Positions 1 to 9,377 of a stretch of 64,000 nucleotides of DNA are shown in pieces (the stretch's first letter is position 1; each line of letters begins with the position of its first letter). Below the pieces are notes generated by a model. It saw nothing but the letters and a program-made list of their open reading frames with translations, was not told the origin of the DNA and made no database searches. This DNA is from Glaciecola sp048820975 (GTDB lineage Bacteria > Pseudomonadota > Gammaproteobacteria > Enterobacterales > Alteromonadaceae), in the NCBI RefSeq assembly GCF_048820975.1, contig NZ_JBMEUF010000001.1, positions 1,550,001 through 1,614,000 on the forward strand, written 5' to 3'. The translations under genes and the position numbers were made by a program.

Positions 1-1
1 T

Positions 2-112
2 ACAGGTTGTAGCGGCTCAGGCAAGTGGGAAACTGATTTTGCCAACGGTGACTATACGCAAGTGGTATTTTCTAAATTAACATTGAGCAAAAGTTCACCT
101 ATTACTCAATAA
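2..112 (+). CDS. 3' end of a truncated CDS, unknown product
   Basis: An open frame enters from the left edge and stops at TAA 110-112, giving the last 36 residues of a protein. The visible part contains TGCSGSGKWE and ends SKSSPITQ. A terminator hairpin follows 12 bases after the stop, which supports a real gene end. No family can be recognised from so short a tail; the Cys and Gly-Ser-rich start does not identify a domain. Confidence 0.5.
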   Translation, partial: TGCSGSGKWETDFANGDYTQVVFSKLTLSKSSPITQ

Positions 113-123
113 TGATTTTGCAA

Positions 124-160
124 GTACAAAAAAAGGAGCCAAATGGCTCCTTTTTGGTAC
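124..160. terminator. bidirectional Rho-independent terminator
   Basis: The arms AAAAAGGAGCC and GGCTCCTTTTT close on an AAAT loop, and the pairing extends outward to GTAC on both sides. The A-run on the left and T-run on the right let it end both the rightward truncated gene and the leftward ABC-F gene whose stop is at 177. Confidence 0.85.
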
Positions 161-176
161 TCATATTATAAAGTAA

Positions 177-1760
177 TTATCGTGCACTCACGTATTCGTC
201 GTAAGAACCTTGGAAATAATGTAATTTTTGGTCTTTAATTTCAATAATTGAAGTGGCCAAGGTAGACACAAATTCGCGGTCGTGGCTCACAAAAATAAGC
301 GTACCATCAAAGTTTTTAAGTGCTACGTTTAGCGCTTCAATAGCTTCCATGTCCATGTGGTTAGTAGGTTCATCCATAATCAGCACGTTAATTTCCAGCA
401 TCATTAACTTGCCGAACATAAGGCGGTTCTTCTCTCCACCAGAACACACTTTAACATCTTTGTTTACGTCATCCGAGGTAAACAACAAACGTCCTAAAAT
501 AGCACGAACAGCTAAGTCGTCATGCTTAGGGGTACGCCACTGGCTCATCCAGTCAAATAAGGTCATGCTAGTGGCAAAATCGCTGCTAACATCTTGCGCG
601 CAGTAACCAATAGTTGCATTTTCCGACCACTTCATTGTGCCGCCATTGGCTTGCAATTCTTCAACTAAACAACGTAAGAAGGTGGTTTTACCCGCGCCGT
701 TTTCGCCAATTACAGCCAATTTAGAACCCGCCTCTAAAAGAATATCGCCGCCTTTAAACAAAGTTTCACCTTCAAAACCATGCTCAAGATTGTGCATCTC
801 TAGCGCTAAGCGATGCAGCTTTTTGTGTTGCGTGTAGGTGATGTAAGGTGATTGTCGGCTTGACGCAACCACTTCTTCTAATTCAATTTTTTCCATTCTA
901 CGTGCACGTGAAGTTGCCTGCTTTGCTTTTGAGGCGTTCGCAGAAAAGCGTGCTACGAAGCTTTGTAACTCTTTAATTTCTTCTGTTTTCTTCGCATTTT
1001 CAGCAAGCAGTTGCTCTTGTACTAAACTAGATGCGGCCATATAGGCTTCGTAGTTACCTGGATATATGCGTAGTTCGCCATAATCTATATCGGCCATGTG
1101 GGTGCAAACCGCATTTAGAAAGTGACGGTCATGCGAAATAATAACCATTGTGCATTTGCGTTGGTTAAGCACATCTTCGAGCCATTTAATGGTGTAAATA
1201 TCAAGGTTGTTGGTGGGCTCATCGAGTAGCAGAATGTCAGGGTTAGAGAAAAGCGCCTGTGCAATAAGCACTCGTAATTTGAGGCCTGGAGCCACTTCTG
1301 ACATTAAACCAAAGTGATAGCTTTCATCAATACCCGCTTCAACAAGCAGTTCAATTGCACGCGTTTCTGCTGTGTAGCCATCTAGCTCTGCAAATTCAGA
1401 CTCTAAATCGGCAACTTTCATGCCCTCTTCTTCTGACATTTCAGGCAAAGAGTATATGCGGTCGCGTTCTTGCTTAATTTCCCACAAATGCGCGTCGCCC
1501 ATAATTACCGCATCTACCACTGAAAATTCTTCAAAAGCAAATTGGTTCTGATTAAGCGTACCAATGCGCTCACCAGGAGATACAGATATATTGCCTGAGG
1601 TTGGTGCTAGTTCACCACTTAGGATTTTCATAAAGGTTGACTTTCCGCAACCGTTTGCACCAATCAAACCATAACGATTTCCGTTACCAAATTTGGCTGA
1701 AATATTTTCAAATAATGGCTTAGCGCCAAATTGCATAGTGATATTAGCGGTGGTGATCAA
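177..1760 (-). CDS. ybiT: ABC-F family ATPase, YbiT type
   Basis: This is a cytosolic twin-ATPase of the ABC-F family, whose members act on the ribosome rather than as transporters. Two nucleotide-binding domains are visible. Walker A motifs are GANGCGKST at 34-42 and GENGAGKTT at 352-360. Walker B/DEPTN motifs are at about 176-184 and 459-467, each followed by a SHDR switch. A charged linker of about 70 residues separates them (about 245-318), and there are no membrane segments. The first signature is the degenerate SEVAPGLKLR at 154-163, while the second is a canonical SGGE at 440-443. The wording around both sites (MSEVAPG, MDEPTNHMD) and the 527-aa length match YbiT rather than EttA or Uup. 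The exact role of YbiT in translation is not settled. It is divergent from yehS. Confidence 0.93.
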   Translation of the reverse strand: MITTANITMQFGAKPLFENISAKFGNGNRYGLIGANGCGKSTFMKILSGELAPTSGNISVSPGERIGTLNQNQFAFEEFSVVDAVIMGDAHLWEIKQERDRIYSLPEMSEEEGMKVADLESEFAELDGYTAETRAIELLVEAGIDESYHFGLMSEVAPGLKLRVLIAQALFSNPDILLLDEPTNNLDIYTIKWLEDVLNQRKCTMVIISHDRHFLNAVCTHMADIDYGELRIYPGNYEAYMAASSLVQEQLLAENAKKTEEIKELQSFVARFSANASKAKQATSRARRMEKIELEEVVASSRQSPYITYTQHKKLHRLALEMHNLEHGFEGETLFKGGDILLEAGSKLAVIGENGAGKTTFLRCLVEELQANGGTMKWSENATIGYCAQDVSSDFATSMTLFDWMSQWRTPKHDDLAVRAILGRLLFTSDDVNKDVKVCSGGEKNRLMFGKLMMLEINVLIMDEPTNHMDMEAIEALNVALKNFDGTLIFVSHDREFVSTLATSIIEIKDQKLHYFQGSYDEYVSAR

Positions 1761-2048
1761 ACTTAATTTCCTTAGGGATGTGAACGCGATAAACGAGCAT
1801 GAAAAATATGAGCAATGACAAGCTCAAACGCGCGCACTATACAGTAAAGCGCTTGCGCAATAAACCTCCAATTAGGAAACACTTGTTTATGCTGAGATTT
1901 TGTATATTGGCTAAATGTCTTTGCACATGTACTTAAATGAATTATACCTTCACCATGCTAATGCTCTTGTCCCTTTTGCTCAATATAGCGACAAAGGCTG
2001 CAATCGGTTATACTGCGCCAAAATATTTTACCGACTAAGAATATACCT

Positions 2049-2531
2049 ATGCTATTGAATGATGTAATGCGCCGTTTGCGCTATGCCCTATCCCTTGACA
2101 ACAGTGCCACCATTAGCATTTTCAAACTGGTTGACTACACTCTTGAGGAAGAATATTTAAGCAATATGATGAAGCGGGAAGACGAGGAAGGCTTCTTACC
2201 TTGCCGAGATAAAACCCTCGCTATGTTTTTAGATGGTTTAATTATTAAAAAACGCGGTAAACGTGAAGGGGTAACGCCTCCTGTGCTTGCAAGCGGTGAG
2301 CGTTTAAGCAACAACGATATTCTACGAAAAATTAAAATTGCTATGAATTATCAGCAAGAAGATATGATGAAGATATTACGAACAGGTGGTTTTCCTGTAG
2401 GCAAAGGCGAATTAACTGCGCTTTTTAGAAAAGCTGATCACCGTAGTTATCGCCCTTGTGGGGATCAACTTCTGCGTAATTTCCTGCAGGGGATGGTAAA
2501 AACCTATCGCCCCGAAGCGCATAAAAAATAA
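2049..2531 (+). CDS. yehS: DUF1456 family protein, YehS-like
   Basis: The 160-aa protein consists of two similar DUF1456 units (about 1-75 and 88-155). Each has the pattern N-DI/DV-L-R-K-(L/I)-R-x-A-(L/M) at its start and an F-L-x-G-(L/M) near its end; xRKEDEEGFLPC-type sequence follows in unit one. It is predicted to be a small helical cytosolic protein without a signal peptide. YehS has no established biochemical role. The ATG at 2049 begins the first unit exactly where family members begin. A TATACT-like -10 at 2009-2014 lies in the 288-base intergenic region shared with the divergent ybiT. It converges on the GNAT gene with only four bases between stops. Confidence 0.88.
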   Translation: MLLNDVMRRLRYALSLDNSATISIFKLVDYTLEEEYLSNMMKREDEEGFLPCRDKTLAMFLDGLIIKKRGKREGVTPPVLASGERLSNNDILRKIKIAMNYQQEDMMKILRTGGFPVGKGELTALFRKADHRSYRPCGDQLLRNFLQGMVKTYRPEAHKK

Positions 2532-2535
2532 ACGC

Positions 2536-3051
2536 TTAACTGATAGACATGCCTTGAGCATTCAGGGCATATTTCATAGCTACATCACAGCGTTCATAAC
2601 TCGTGCCATATTCTTGCATAACGTTGCCACAGTGAACAAAGCCGTTTTTCTCATATAAATGAATAGCAGCCTCGCATTTCTTATTCGTTAGCAAAAACAG
2701 GGTTTTTATTCCAATTATAGAACGATTTTGCTTAATTTCATTGAGTACCTCTTGTAGTAAATACTCACCTACCTTCAGTCCTCGAGCTGACTTTTCCACC
2801 CCCATTTTAGTCAACTCGTAAGCGCCATTTCCTTTGTTCAATAAAGCGCAAGTTCCCACTATGCCTAGGTCAGGATGGCGAGCAAACCAAATTTTCCCAC
2901 CTTTATTAATAATATGTTCCTGAGGCTGACTTAACACCGCTTTATCAATGGGTTCTAGCACAAACATTTCGTTAATCCATTGCGTATTGATGGACTCAAA
3001 AAATGGAGCATAAGTCTCTTTATATGCCAATATTTCAAGCTGATTACTCAT
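2536..3051 (-). CDS. GNAT family N-acetyltransferase
   Basis: The 171-aa cytosolic protein has a GNAT fold signature: a central strand (GAYELTKMGVEKSARG), the acetyl-CoA pyrophosphate loop ARGLKVGEYLL at about residues 88-98, and the late motif AAIHLYEKNGFV near 128-139. These features support acetyl transfer from acetyl-CoA to an amine. The substrate cannot be told from sequence. Its ATG shares one base with the TAA stop of the upstream M16 peptidase gene (TAATG), so the two are likely translationally coupled. Confidence 0.88.
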   Translation of the reverse strand: MSNQLEILAYKETYAPFFESINTQWINEMFVLEPIDKAVLSQPQEHIINKGGKIWFARHPDLGIVGTCALLNKGNGAYELTKMGVEKSARGLKVGEYLLQEVLNEIKQNRSIIGIKTLFLLTNKKCEAAIHLYEKNGFVHCGNVMQEYGTSYERCDVAMKYALNAQGMSIS

Positions 3052-6044
3052 TATTCAAACTCTTCTGGTACTAATGTTGCCAAATATTTATTTTCACGGT
3101 TTAAATACCGCTTCGCCGCTTTGTGCACATCATCTAGGGTAATACTTTCAACCAAAGTAGAATATTCACTTAAGGGAACGCTTTGGTATGGTTGTACTTC
3201 TGACAGTAAACGATATAACCAAAACCCGTTTTCTTTAAGGCGCTTTTGCCTTTCGGTAAGCATCCGAGTTTTGCTGTTTTCTATACTCTGAGGGTCAATT
3301 TCACCCGCCATAAATTCGGCAAATATTGCCTTTACTTCATCTTTTAGTTCATCAATTCGCATAGGATCGCAGGTAAACGCAACAAGAATATTATTTTCTT
3401 GATACGGCCATTGGCTAAAACCACCGCCCACACTTACCCCATAAACACCCGCCAATTCTTCGCGCAAGCGAATCATCAAACGGTTTTCTAAACTCGATTT
3501 TAGGGTGTTAAATACAAGCTGTTCTTTAGGTGACCAACTCGCGTCTCCCCACATGTTCATACGAACGGTGGCCTTGGCCTCTTTGCCTTTTGCCAGTGTA
3601 ATTGTGAAATCACCTTGTGCGTCGTAGTCAGGTAACAGCTTGAGCGAATCTGTGTTTTCATTCGAAGGTAAACTAGCAACATAGGTATTTAACATCCTTT
3701 CCATATCATCAAATTCAAAGTCACCCACAAACACAAAAGTAAAGTCTGCTGCATTCTCGAAACTTTGCTTACGTATATCATAAATGGTGTCTAAGTCTTG
3801 ATGCGCTAACATGGCTAAATCAAATTCAACATCACGTGGATTACCCGCACGAGTTACTTCGCGTATTTTTGATGAAAATAAAGCATTCGGGTTGTTATAA
3901 CGCTTTTCTATTTGAGGTTTATATAAACCCTTTAACCAATCGAATATTTCATAATCTTTTCTAGGGGCTACAAAGTTTAAATGCAAAGTTTGCATAAAAG
4001 GCAGTAACTCTTCTTTTGTAGTACTTCCGCTAGCGCCTTCACTGTAAGTGCTAATGTAGCTTGAAAAGCGAAAGCGTTTATCACGAGAGTATTGATTGTA
4101 GGTAGGCGTATCTAGCTCACCAAGCCCCATTGCTGAAATAGCACCCATCATCCCAAAGCTGCGCAAATAAGTATCATCGTCAAATTTTGCATAGCCCCCA
4201 GGGCTATAGGCTGAAAAGCGAATATTGTTTTCCTCAAATTTGCTGGCTTTTAGATATACCTTAGCTCCGTTAGAAAGTTCCCATAAGTGAGCATCCCACT
4301 TTTCTATGTATGTTTTATTTATGACCTTGCCTGCCTCAGGTGATGTCGTCATCAACTTAAGAACTTGTTTTGGCGGAGTGTAGGGCGGTGGTGTAGCCTG
4401 CCCCGATGCAGTATATATATTTAATAAATCACTTTGTGAAGGAGCGTCATCTACTTCACTTTCGGGCATGCTTGCCACTAACACGGCATCATCATTCGCT
4501 AACCAAGTATTTAATTTTTCCTGCAATTCATTCGCCGTAATGGTGGGCAAAATTCGCTTAGCTTGCTCTACATAAAATGACAAACTGGCAAGTGATACAG
4601 GCTCTTCAAACAAAACGTATTCTTTGTAGTGCTGAATATAACCAGCATGTTGATAGCTAGGCTGCTGGCTAAGTGCTTTGTTTAGGCCATCAATAAAAAT
4701 TTTACTTTGCTCTGCAAGTTCATTTGGCGTTATGCCGCGCTCCTTCACTTGCTGCAACATAAGTAAACTGTGCTGTACGCTTGCAGCAAGCTGCAAAGGC
4801 TTGCTACCTACGCCTAGCGTAAACTGAAAACCTAAATCATAGTTGCGAGAAAAATTCACGCTTGCATGCGTGTACGGGGTATCTGTTTTCCAAGATGCTT
4901 CATTAAACCGAACATTAATGCTTCCTAGCAATAAATTATGAATAATCTGCTGGCGAATATCTGCTACATTATTTATCTTAAACTCAGGCTGGCGCCATGT
5001 AATATAAAATGAGGTCGCGCTTAAGTCTTTGTCCCCCACTATCTTAATCGCCGGCTTTGTATACTTGGTCAGTGTTTGCGCCTGCATACGTTTTTCAGGC
5101 AACATTGACCCAGGCTCGGGGGCTTTTATCGTTGAATAGTAACGCTCAATGAGTTGACTAACACTGCGAACACTTGGATTAGACTCATCCCCTTTAGCAA
5201 GGCTACCTTCGAAACTTGGTTGTGTATTAATGCTTTGGCTGAAATCGCCCACCACAATTACGGTCATTAAGTCAGGTCTGTACCATGTATCGTAAAAACG
5301 TTTTAAGTCACTATGGGTGCCATTAGTAATGTTGCTATCGGTACCAATAGGTAAACGCTGAGCATAGTCACTGCCATTCATTAAAATGGGAAAAGTTTGC
5401 TCACGAATACGATCTTGTGCGCCTTTTCGGCTTCGCCATTCTTCTAACACAACGCCTCGTTCGTCATCAATATCTTGTGCTTCAAAACTAATTTTATGCG
5501 CCCAGTTTTCCAAAATATGTATGCCAGTCTCAAGCGCGCCCTTTTGCCCTAAGGGTATTCTCAATTTATAAACCGTTTCGTTAAAAGACGTATAGGCATT
5601 TAAATGCGCACCAAACTGCATACCTATTGACTCTACAAATTCAATTATTTCGCGTTTCTTAAAATCTTGCGTGCCATTAAACGCCATATGTTCAACGAAG
5701 TGAGCAAAACCAAGTTGCGCCTCATCTTCTTGTATTGAACCTGCTTTAACAACGAGACGAAGTTCAGCGTAGTTCTCTGCCCGCTTGTTTGCTCTAACAA
5801 TATAACTAAGACCATTGCTAAGGGTGGCTTTGTGAATGTTTTTGTCAACCGGTATCACCAAAGACGCCTGCAAACTAGATGCTTGTTCATTTAGCAACTC
5901 ATTGCTAAATGAATCTACATTACTAGGGACGTTTTTAGTGCCGCATGCATTTAGCAACATTAGTGATGCAGCGGTAACTAACACTCTACTAATATTGTGA
6001 AATGTATTTGATAAAGAACATGGATGAAGAAAGCTTAACAACAT
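3051..6044 (-). CDS. M16 family zinc metallopeptidase, lipoprotein
   Basis: The protein of about 997 aa belongs to the insulinase/pitrilysin (M16) group. It has an inverted zinc motif HFVEH at residues 115-119 and a downstream ERGVVLEEW stretch expected to carry the third zinc ligand. A second, non-catalytic M16 half and the usual C-terminal domains follow. An N-terminal hydrophobic segment ends in the lipobox LLNAC (Cys34), so it is predicted to be a lipid-anchored envelope protease. I chose ATG at 6044 because GGAAAA lies 6 bases upstream. A TTG start at 6122 would add 26 residues that do not look like a signal peptide. M16 lipoproteins of this size degrade peptides in the periplasm; the natural substrate is unknown. 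It is followed by the coupled GNAT gene. Confidence 0.9.
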   Translation of the reverse strand: MLLSFLHPCSLSNTFHNISRVLVTAASLMLLNACGTKNVPSNVDSFSNELLNEQASSLQASLVIPVDKNIHKATLSNGLSYIVRANKRAENYAELRLVVKAGSIQEDEAQLGFAHFVEHMAFNGTQDFKKREIIEFVESIGMQFGAHLNAYTSFNETVYKLRIPLGQKGALETGIHILENWAHKISFEAQDIDDERGVVLEEWRSRKGAQDRIREQTFPILMNGSDYAQRLPIGTDSNITNGTHSDLKRFYDTWYRPDLMTVIVVGDFSQSINTQPSFEGSLAKGDESNPSVRSVSQLIERYYSTIKAPEPGSMLPEKRMQAQTLTKYTKPAIKIVGDKDLSATSFYITWRQPEFKINNVADIRQQIIHNLLLGSINVRFNEASWKTDTPYTHASVNFSRNYDLGFQFTLGVGSKPLQLAASVQHSLLMLQQVKERGITPNELAEQSKIFIDGLNKALSQQPSYQHAGYIQHYKEYVLFEEPVSLASLSFYVEQAKRILPTITANELQEKLNTWLANDDAVLVASMPESEVDDAPSQSDLLNIYTASGQATPPPYTPPKQVLKLMTTSPEAGKVINKTYIEKWDAHLWELSNGAKVYLKASKFEENNIRFSAYSPGGYAKFDDDTYLRSFGMMGAISAMGLGELDTPTYNQYSRDKRFRFSSYISTYSEGASGSTTKEELLPFMQTLHLNFVAPRKDYEIFDWLKGLYKPQIEKRYNNPNALFSSKIREVTRAGNPRDVEFDLAMLAHQDLDTIYDIRKQSFENAADFTFVFVGDFEFDDMERMLNTYVASLPSNENTDSLKLLPDYDAQGDFTITLAKGKEAKATVRMNMWGDASWSPKEQLVFNTLKSSLENRLMIRLREELAGVYGVSVGGGFSQWPYQENNILVAFTCDPMRIDELKDEVKAIFAEFMAGEIDPQSIENSKTRMLTERQKRLKENGFWLYRLLSEVQPYQSVPLSEYSTLVESITLDDVHKAAKRYLNRENKYLATLVPEEFE

Positions 6045-6146
6045 GTATTTTCCGAAAGTGTTAATAAAGAAACGCGACTGAAGAAAGCGCGTTTTTACGA
6101 GTATATGAATGATTGCCCTCAAAGCTAAATGCTAAGGAATACTGAA

Positions 6147-6644
6147 TTAAGCGCTATGCGTCCAATTGAAAGTTTGTTGAATAATAAGTGCATCGTTACT
6201 AGCTCTATGACGTTTTAACTGAAGTTTATTAATGACTTTGTCTTTTGTTGTATGCCAAAGGTTCATTTGATTTTCATTTAATATCATTTCTAAAGAGCTC
6301 AAACGAAAGCTCATTTTAACACCCGCACGTTCAAATAATTTAATGACCCACGGTGAATCTACCACCCAGCCATCAGAATAAGCCGTTTGCCCACTTAGGA
6401 ATTCATTAAGTTCGTGGCACATTTCAACGCCACTTGCACCATAATGCATTAAATCCTGCCGCGTTATCCCGTGCACTTCTTGTGCACTTACTTGCCAAAA
6501 ATCCCAATCGTCAAAAGGGCGAATTAGTCGACAATAGCGCTCACCATCGTGGCGTACAACACCTATTTCAATAGGATAACTTTTAGGACCAAAACCACTT
6601 GCTTCCACATCTATAATAGTTGGGTTGCTTATATTGCTTTTCAT
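6147..6644 (-). CDS. DEDDh 3'-5' exonuclease family protein
   Basis: The 165-aa protein has the RNase T/DnaQ-type nuclease layout. IIDVEASGFG near residues 10-19 supplies the first acidic pair (D12, E14), YSDGW near 88-92 supplies the middle Asp, and HRASNDA near the end supplies the His and final Asp. All four metal-binding acids and the general base appear present, so the nuclease should be active on 3' ends of DNA or RNA. It is much shorter than the DNA polymerase III proofreading subunit and has no extra domain. It lies about 100 bases upstream of the M16 gene on the same strand. Confidence 0.85.
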   Translation of the reverse strand: MKSNISNPTIIDVEASGFGPKSYPIEIGVVRHDGERYCRLIRPFDDWDFWQVSAQEVHGITRQDLMHYGASGVEMCHELNEFLSGQTAYSDGWVVDSPWVIKLFERAGVKMSFRLSSLEMILNENQMNLWHTTKDKVINKLQLKRHRASNDALIIQQTFNWTHSA

Positions 6645-6812
6645 ACTAATTTTACTTGTGATTATGTTGCGTTTGCTTAATTTCGCCTAACAGCAAAATT
6701 TCTCAGATATCGGACTGCATTACGAACTTTTTCATTAAGTAAGTTATCGACTCTATGCCTGTATTGCTTAGTAAGCTTGAACACACTGTTGCAACAACTA
6801 CATGTGTTTAAC

Positions 6813-7448
6813 TTATCTGCTTTTTAAATGAGATACCAGCTTCTCACCCGCATTTTGTATATGTTGTTGCAAAATAGTTTGTGATAAGAGCAAATTTTCA
6901 GCCTCTATAGCAGCTAGTAGTTGATGATGCTCTTGCTCACTAATGTGCATATAATTTAGCTCACGGTTGTGAAAGCCAATGTATCGGCTGCATTTAAAAT
7001 GTAGTGTTTCAATGCTCGAAAACAATGTATCTCGTTTTGCGCACGCATATAAGCAGGCATGAAATTGCCAATTTAGCTCACCTACTTCTTGACTTGATAA
7101 ACCTGTGTTTTTTTCTATATAAGCCAAAATGTCTCGAGCTTTACCAATATCTTGCAAGGTGATTTTTTCAATAACATGTTCCAAAATCATGGGCTCTACT
7201 AACACACGCAACTTATATAAGTCTTCAGCTTCTTCTGCGTTAAGCGGCGCTATTTTTACCCCTCGCTTACCATGAGGCACAAGCCAGCCATCTGATTTAA
7301 GCCTAAGTAAAGTATCGCGCACTGGAATTCGACTTACCCCATAACGCAGTGATAAAGCCTCTTGCTTTAAGCCTTCGCCGAAAGGTAACTGTTCATCAAG
7401 AATATCTTGTTTAATGCGCTCGTATAAACTTTGCTTTGCTGTATTCAT
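6813..7448 (-). CDS. GntR family regulator, FadR/FCD subfamily
   Basis: The 211-aa regulator has an N-terminal winged helix-turn-helix (about 8-70, with YGVSRIPVRDTLLRLKSDG as the recognition region) and a helical C-terminal FCD effector domain (about 78-205). That domain normally binds a carboxylic acid with or without a metal ion. Its ATG overlaps the stop of the BenE transporter gene by four bases (ATGA), so both lie in one transcript. Two copies of TGTATACA upstream of the operon are the expected kind of FCD-GntR operator, which suggests autoregulation and control of the transporter by its substrate. The ligand is unknown but is likely an aromatic or related acid. Confidence 0.9.
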   Translation of the reverse strand: MNTAKQSLYERIKQDILDEQLPFGEGLKQEALSLRYGVSRIPVRDTLLRLKSDGWLVPHGKRGVKIAPLNAEEAEDLYKLRVLVEPMILEHVIEKITLQDIGKARDILAYIEKNTGLSSQEVGELNWQFHACLYACAKRDTLFSSIETLHFKCSRYIGFHNRELNYMHISEQEHHQLLAAIEAENLLLSQTILQQHIQNAGEKLVSHLKSR

Positions 7449-8614
7449 GATTTTTTTAGCTCCGCCACTTTTAAAACAAGTAAGCCTAGTATCACGCCCC
7501 AGAATGCTGAAGCTATGCCAAGAAAGCTAAGCCCTGAAGCCGTCACTAAAAAGGCAATAATGGCCGCCTCTCGTTGGCTTGGTTCAGCCAATGCTGACGT
7601 TAAACTACTCGATATGGTTGATACTAGCGCAAGGCCCGCCAAGGCTGCCACCATAGTAACAGGGAACGCAGCAAACAAACTGACTACAGTTGCGCCAAAC
7701 AAGCCCGCCAACACATTAAACACGCCTGCTGACAATCCCGAAATATAGCGCTTTGAAGGGTCACTGTGGCACTCATCACTGGTACATATTGCGGCAGTAA
7801 TCGCCGCTAAATTGAAGGTAAAGCCACCAAAAGGTGCTAAAATTACTGTACTAAGGCCTGTTACCGTCATTATGGGTGATACATTTTGCTGAGCATAACC
7901 ACTGCTCTTTAAAATAGCCACGCCGGGTAAATTTTGCGAGGCCATGGTAACTATGAATAAAGGAATACCAATACCTATAATGGAAGCGAAAGAAAACTCA
8001 GGCGTGACCCACTCAGGGCTTGCTAAACGAAATTCAATAGCTGTTATGTCAACGCTACCATTTAACAAACAAATAGCGGTTCCAACGGCCAGCACACCCA
8101 AAATGGTATATCTAGGTAAGGTAAATTTAAGCAAAATATAAGTAGCCAACATAGCTAAAACAAGGCTTGCATCAACCGAAATGGCTGTAAAAATACCTAT
8201 ACCAAATTGCAATAAAATTCCCGCTAGCATAGCCGAGGCGATCGGCATAGGAATAAGCTGGGCTAATTTATTAAATAATCCCGATATTCCTAATACAACA
8301 ATGAGTAGGCCAACAAAAATAAAGGTGCCGGTTGTTTCAGCAAGGCCACTGCCTTGTAAACTTGAGGCCAATAGCGCGGCTCCTGGCGTAGACCAAACTA
8401 TAATTAAAGGGCGTTTGAAGTAAAGCGACAAACCAAAGGTAGTAAACCCCATGCCTATGCCTAGCGCCCATATCCATGATTCAATTTGAAGCGCATTAGC
8501 GCCAGCGGCTTGAGCCGCTTGAAAAACAATTGCGCTGGCACTGGCAAATCCAATGAGTACCGCAATAAAGCCTGCGACAAATGCTGAGCTAGAAAAATCT
8601 TTAAGTACTGACAC
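7445..8614 (-). CDS. benE: BenE family benzoate/H+ symporter-like permease
   Basis: The 389-aa integral membrane protein has about twelve hydrophobic segments and the BenE family features. These include the half-helix motif WSTPGAALL near residue 75 and the conserved stretch FGGFTFNLAAITAAIC near 265. BenE proteins import benzoate with protons. No benzoate-degradation genes occur nearby, so the true substrate is uncertain. The frame opens with GTG at 8614; no internal ATG gives a complete first helix. The upstream GntR operators start only 14 bases before the start codon, so a bound repressor would block transcription of the operon. Confidence 0.88.
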   Translation of the reverse strand: MSVLKDFSSSAFVAGFIAVLIGFASASAIVFQAAQAAGANALQIESWIWALGIGMGFTTFGLSLYFKRPLIIVWSTPGAALLASSLQGSGLAETTGTFIFVGLLIVVLGISGLFNKLAQLIPMPIASAMLAGILLQFGIGIFTAISVDASLVLAMLATYILLKFTLPRYTILGVLAVGTAICLLNGSVDITAIEFRLASPEWVTPEFSFASIIGIGIPLFIVTMASQNLPGVAILKSSGYAQQNVSPIMTVTGLSTVILAPFGGFTFNLAAITAAICTSDECHSDPSKRYISGLSAGVFNVLAGLFGATVVSLFAAFPVTMVAALAGLALVSTISSSLTSALAEPSQREAAIIAFLVTASGLSFLGIASAFWGVILGLLVLKVAELKKS

Positions 8615-8627
8615 ACAAACGCCCGGA

Positions 8628-8643
8628 AAAATGTATACATTTT
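8628..8643. promoter_or_regulatory. palindromic operator 1 for the GntR-benE operon
   Basis: A perfect 16-base palindrome, AAAA-TGTATACA-TTTT, lies just upstream of the benE start. FCD-type GntR proteins typically bind short palindromes with a GTATAC-like core. Assignment to the GntR protein encoded in the same operon is inference. Confidence 0.75.
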
Positions 8644-8644
8644 A

Positions 8645-8660
8645 AAATTGTATACATTTT
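8645..8660. promoter_or_regulatory. palindromic operator 2 for the GntR-benE operon
   Basis: A second copy of the TGTATACA core (8649-8656), flanked by A- and T-runs with one mismatched pair, lies 17 bases centre to centre from operator 1. Tandem sites at this spacing favour cooperative binding of two dimers. Confidence 0.7.
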
Positions 8661-8723
8661 TAAGGGCCTAGCAATATTTTTTGCTCAATTAAATACTTTT
8701 CTTAGCCTTGCAATTAGCTACAT

Positions 8724-9146
8724 TTAAGCAATCCAATTTTTATTTTTGGCTTTAAAAGCAAGGTAAATAAGTGCTATCGCAATAAGCGCGACAATACTTT
8801 GCATGACTAAAACACCTACGCCTAGCACACTGACCGCATCAACAATAATAAAAATTGCAATATCTTGAATAACTAATGCAAGAAACGAGACAATAAACAA
8901 TGGGTAGGCCCATGCTTTTTTAACTAGTAATCCAATACAGGCAAGAGCGCCAGCAAGAACAGCAAGTAATGAAGCATAGCTCCCCCAAACGGGGGTGTCT
9001 GCATACATTTGCTGCTGCTCTATTGGCAGTGCAGCAATCTGTTCAGGCGTTACCATAAAATTCACAATTACGGCTGCAGCGCCTATTATGTTCCAGATTA
9101 ACGCTATTATTCCAATTATTAAAAACCACGTAGGTGCTTTACTCAT
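8724..9146 (-). CDS. small four-helix integral membrane protein, unknown function
   Basis: The 140-aa protein has four predicted membrane helices (about 7-31, 57-75, 80-103 and 108-130). A short soluble loop after the first helix is rich in Gln and Pro (TPEQIAALPIEQQQMY). The start at 9146 has a clear AAGGG Shine-Dalgarno sequence. Proteins of this pattern are common in marine Alteromonadales and are sometimes labelled sugar transporter without experimental support. It stands alone between the GntR-benE operators and a divergent promoter region, so context gives no function. Confidence 0.75.
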   Translation of the reverse strand: MSKAPTWFLIIGIIALIWNIIGAAAVIVNFMVTPEQIAALPIEQQQMYADTPVWGSYASLLAVLAGALACIGLLVKKAWAYPLFIVSFLALVIQDIAIFIIVDAVSVLGVGVLVMQSIVALIAIALIYLAFKAKNKNWIA

Positions 9147-9377
9147 TGTTTTTACCCTTTTTATTGTTATTTCACATGAAGCAGTTTGTTAAACGCTTGT
9201 TGAAAATAAGTATCGTGTTGTTAAGTCATGATTGCAAGACATAGCTTAGTTTTCCTAAATTCATATGACTACGTATACCTACTTATCAATAATTATACCT
9301 TTTAAAGCTTGAATTTCCGTAACCTGCTCACGTTAATTTCGATTTATATTCCTCTACAGGATAATTATTTTTCTTAT

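Noticed and set aside
154..163. Degenerate first signature in the ABC-F protein (residues 154-163) as evidence of loss of function
   Set aside because: The same SEVAPG-type sequence is normal for the YbiT subfamily.
9309..9377. TTG-start extension of the mini-PstS gene
   Set aside because: The extra 23 residues precede a complete signal peptide that starts at ATG 9378.
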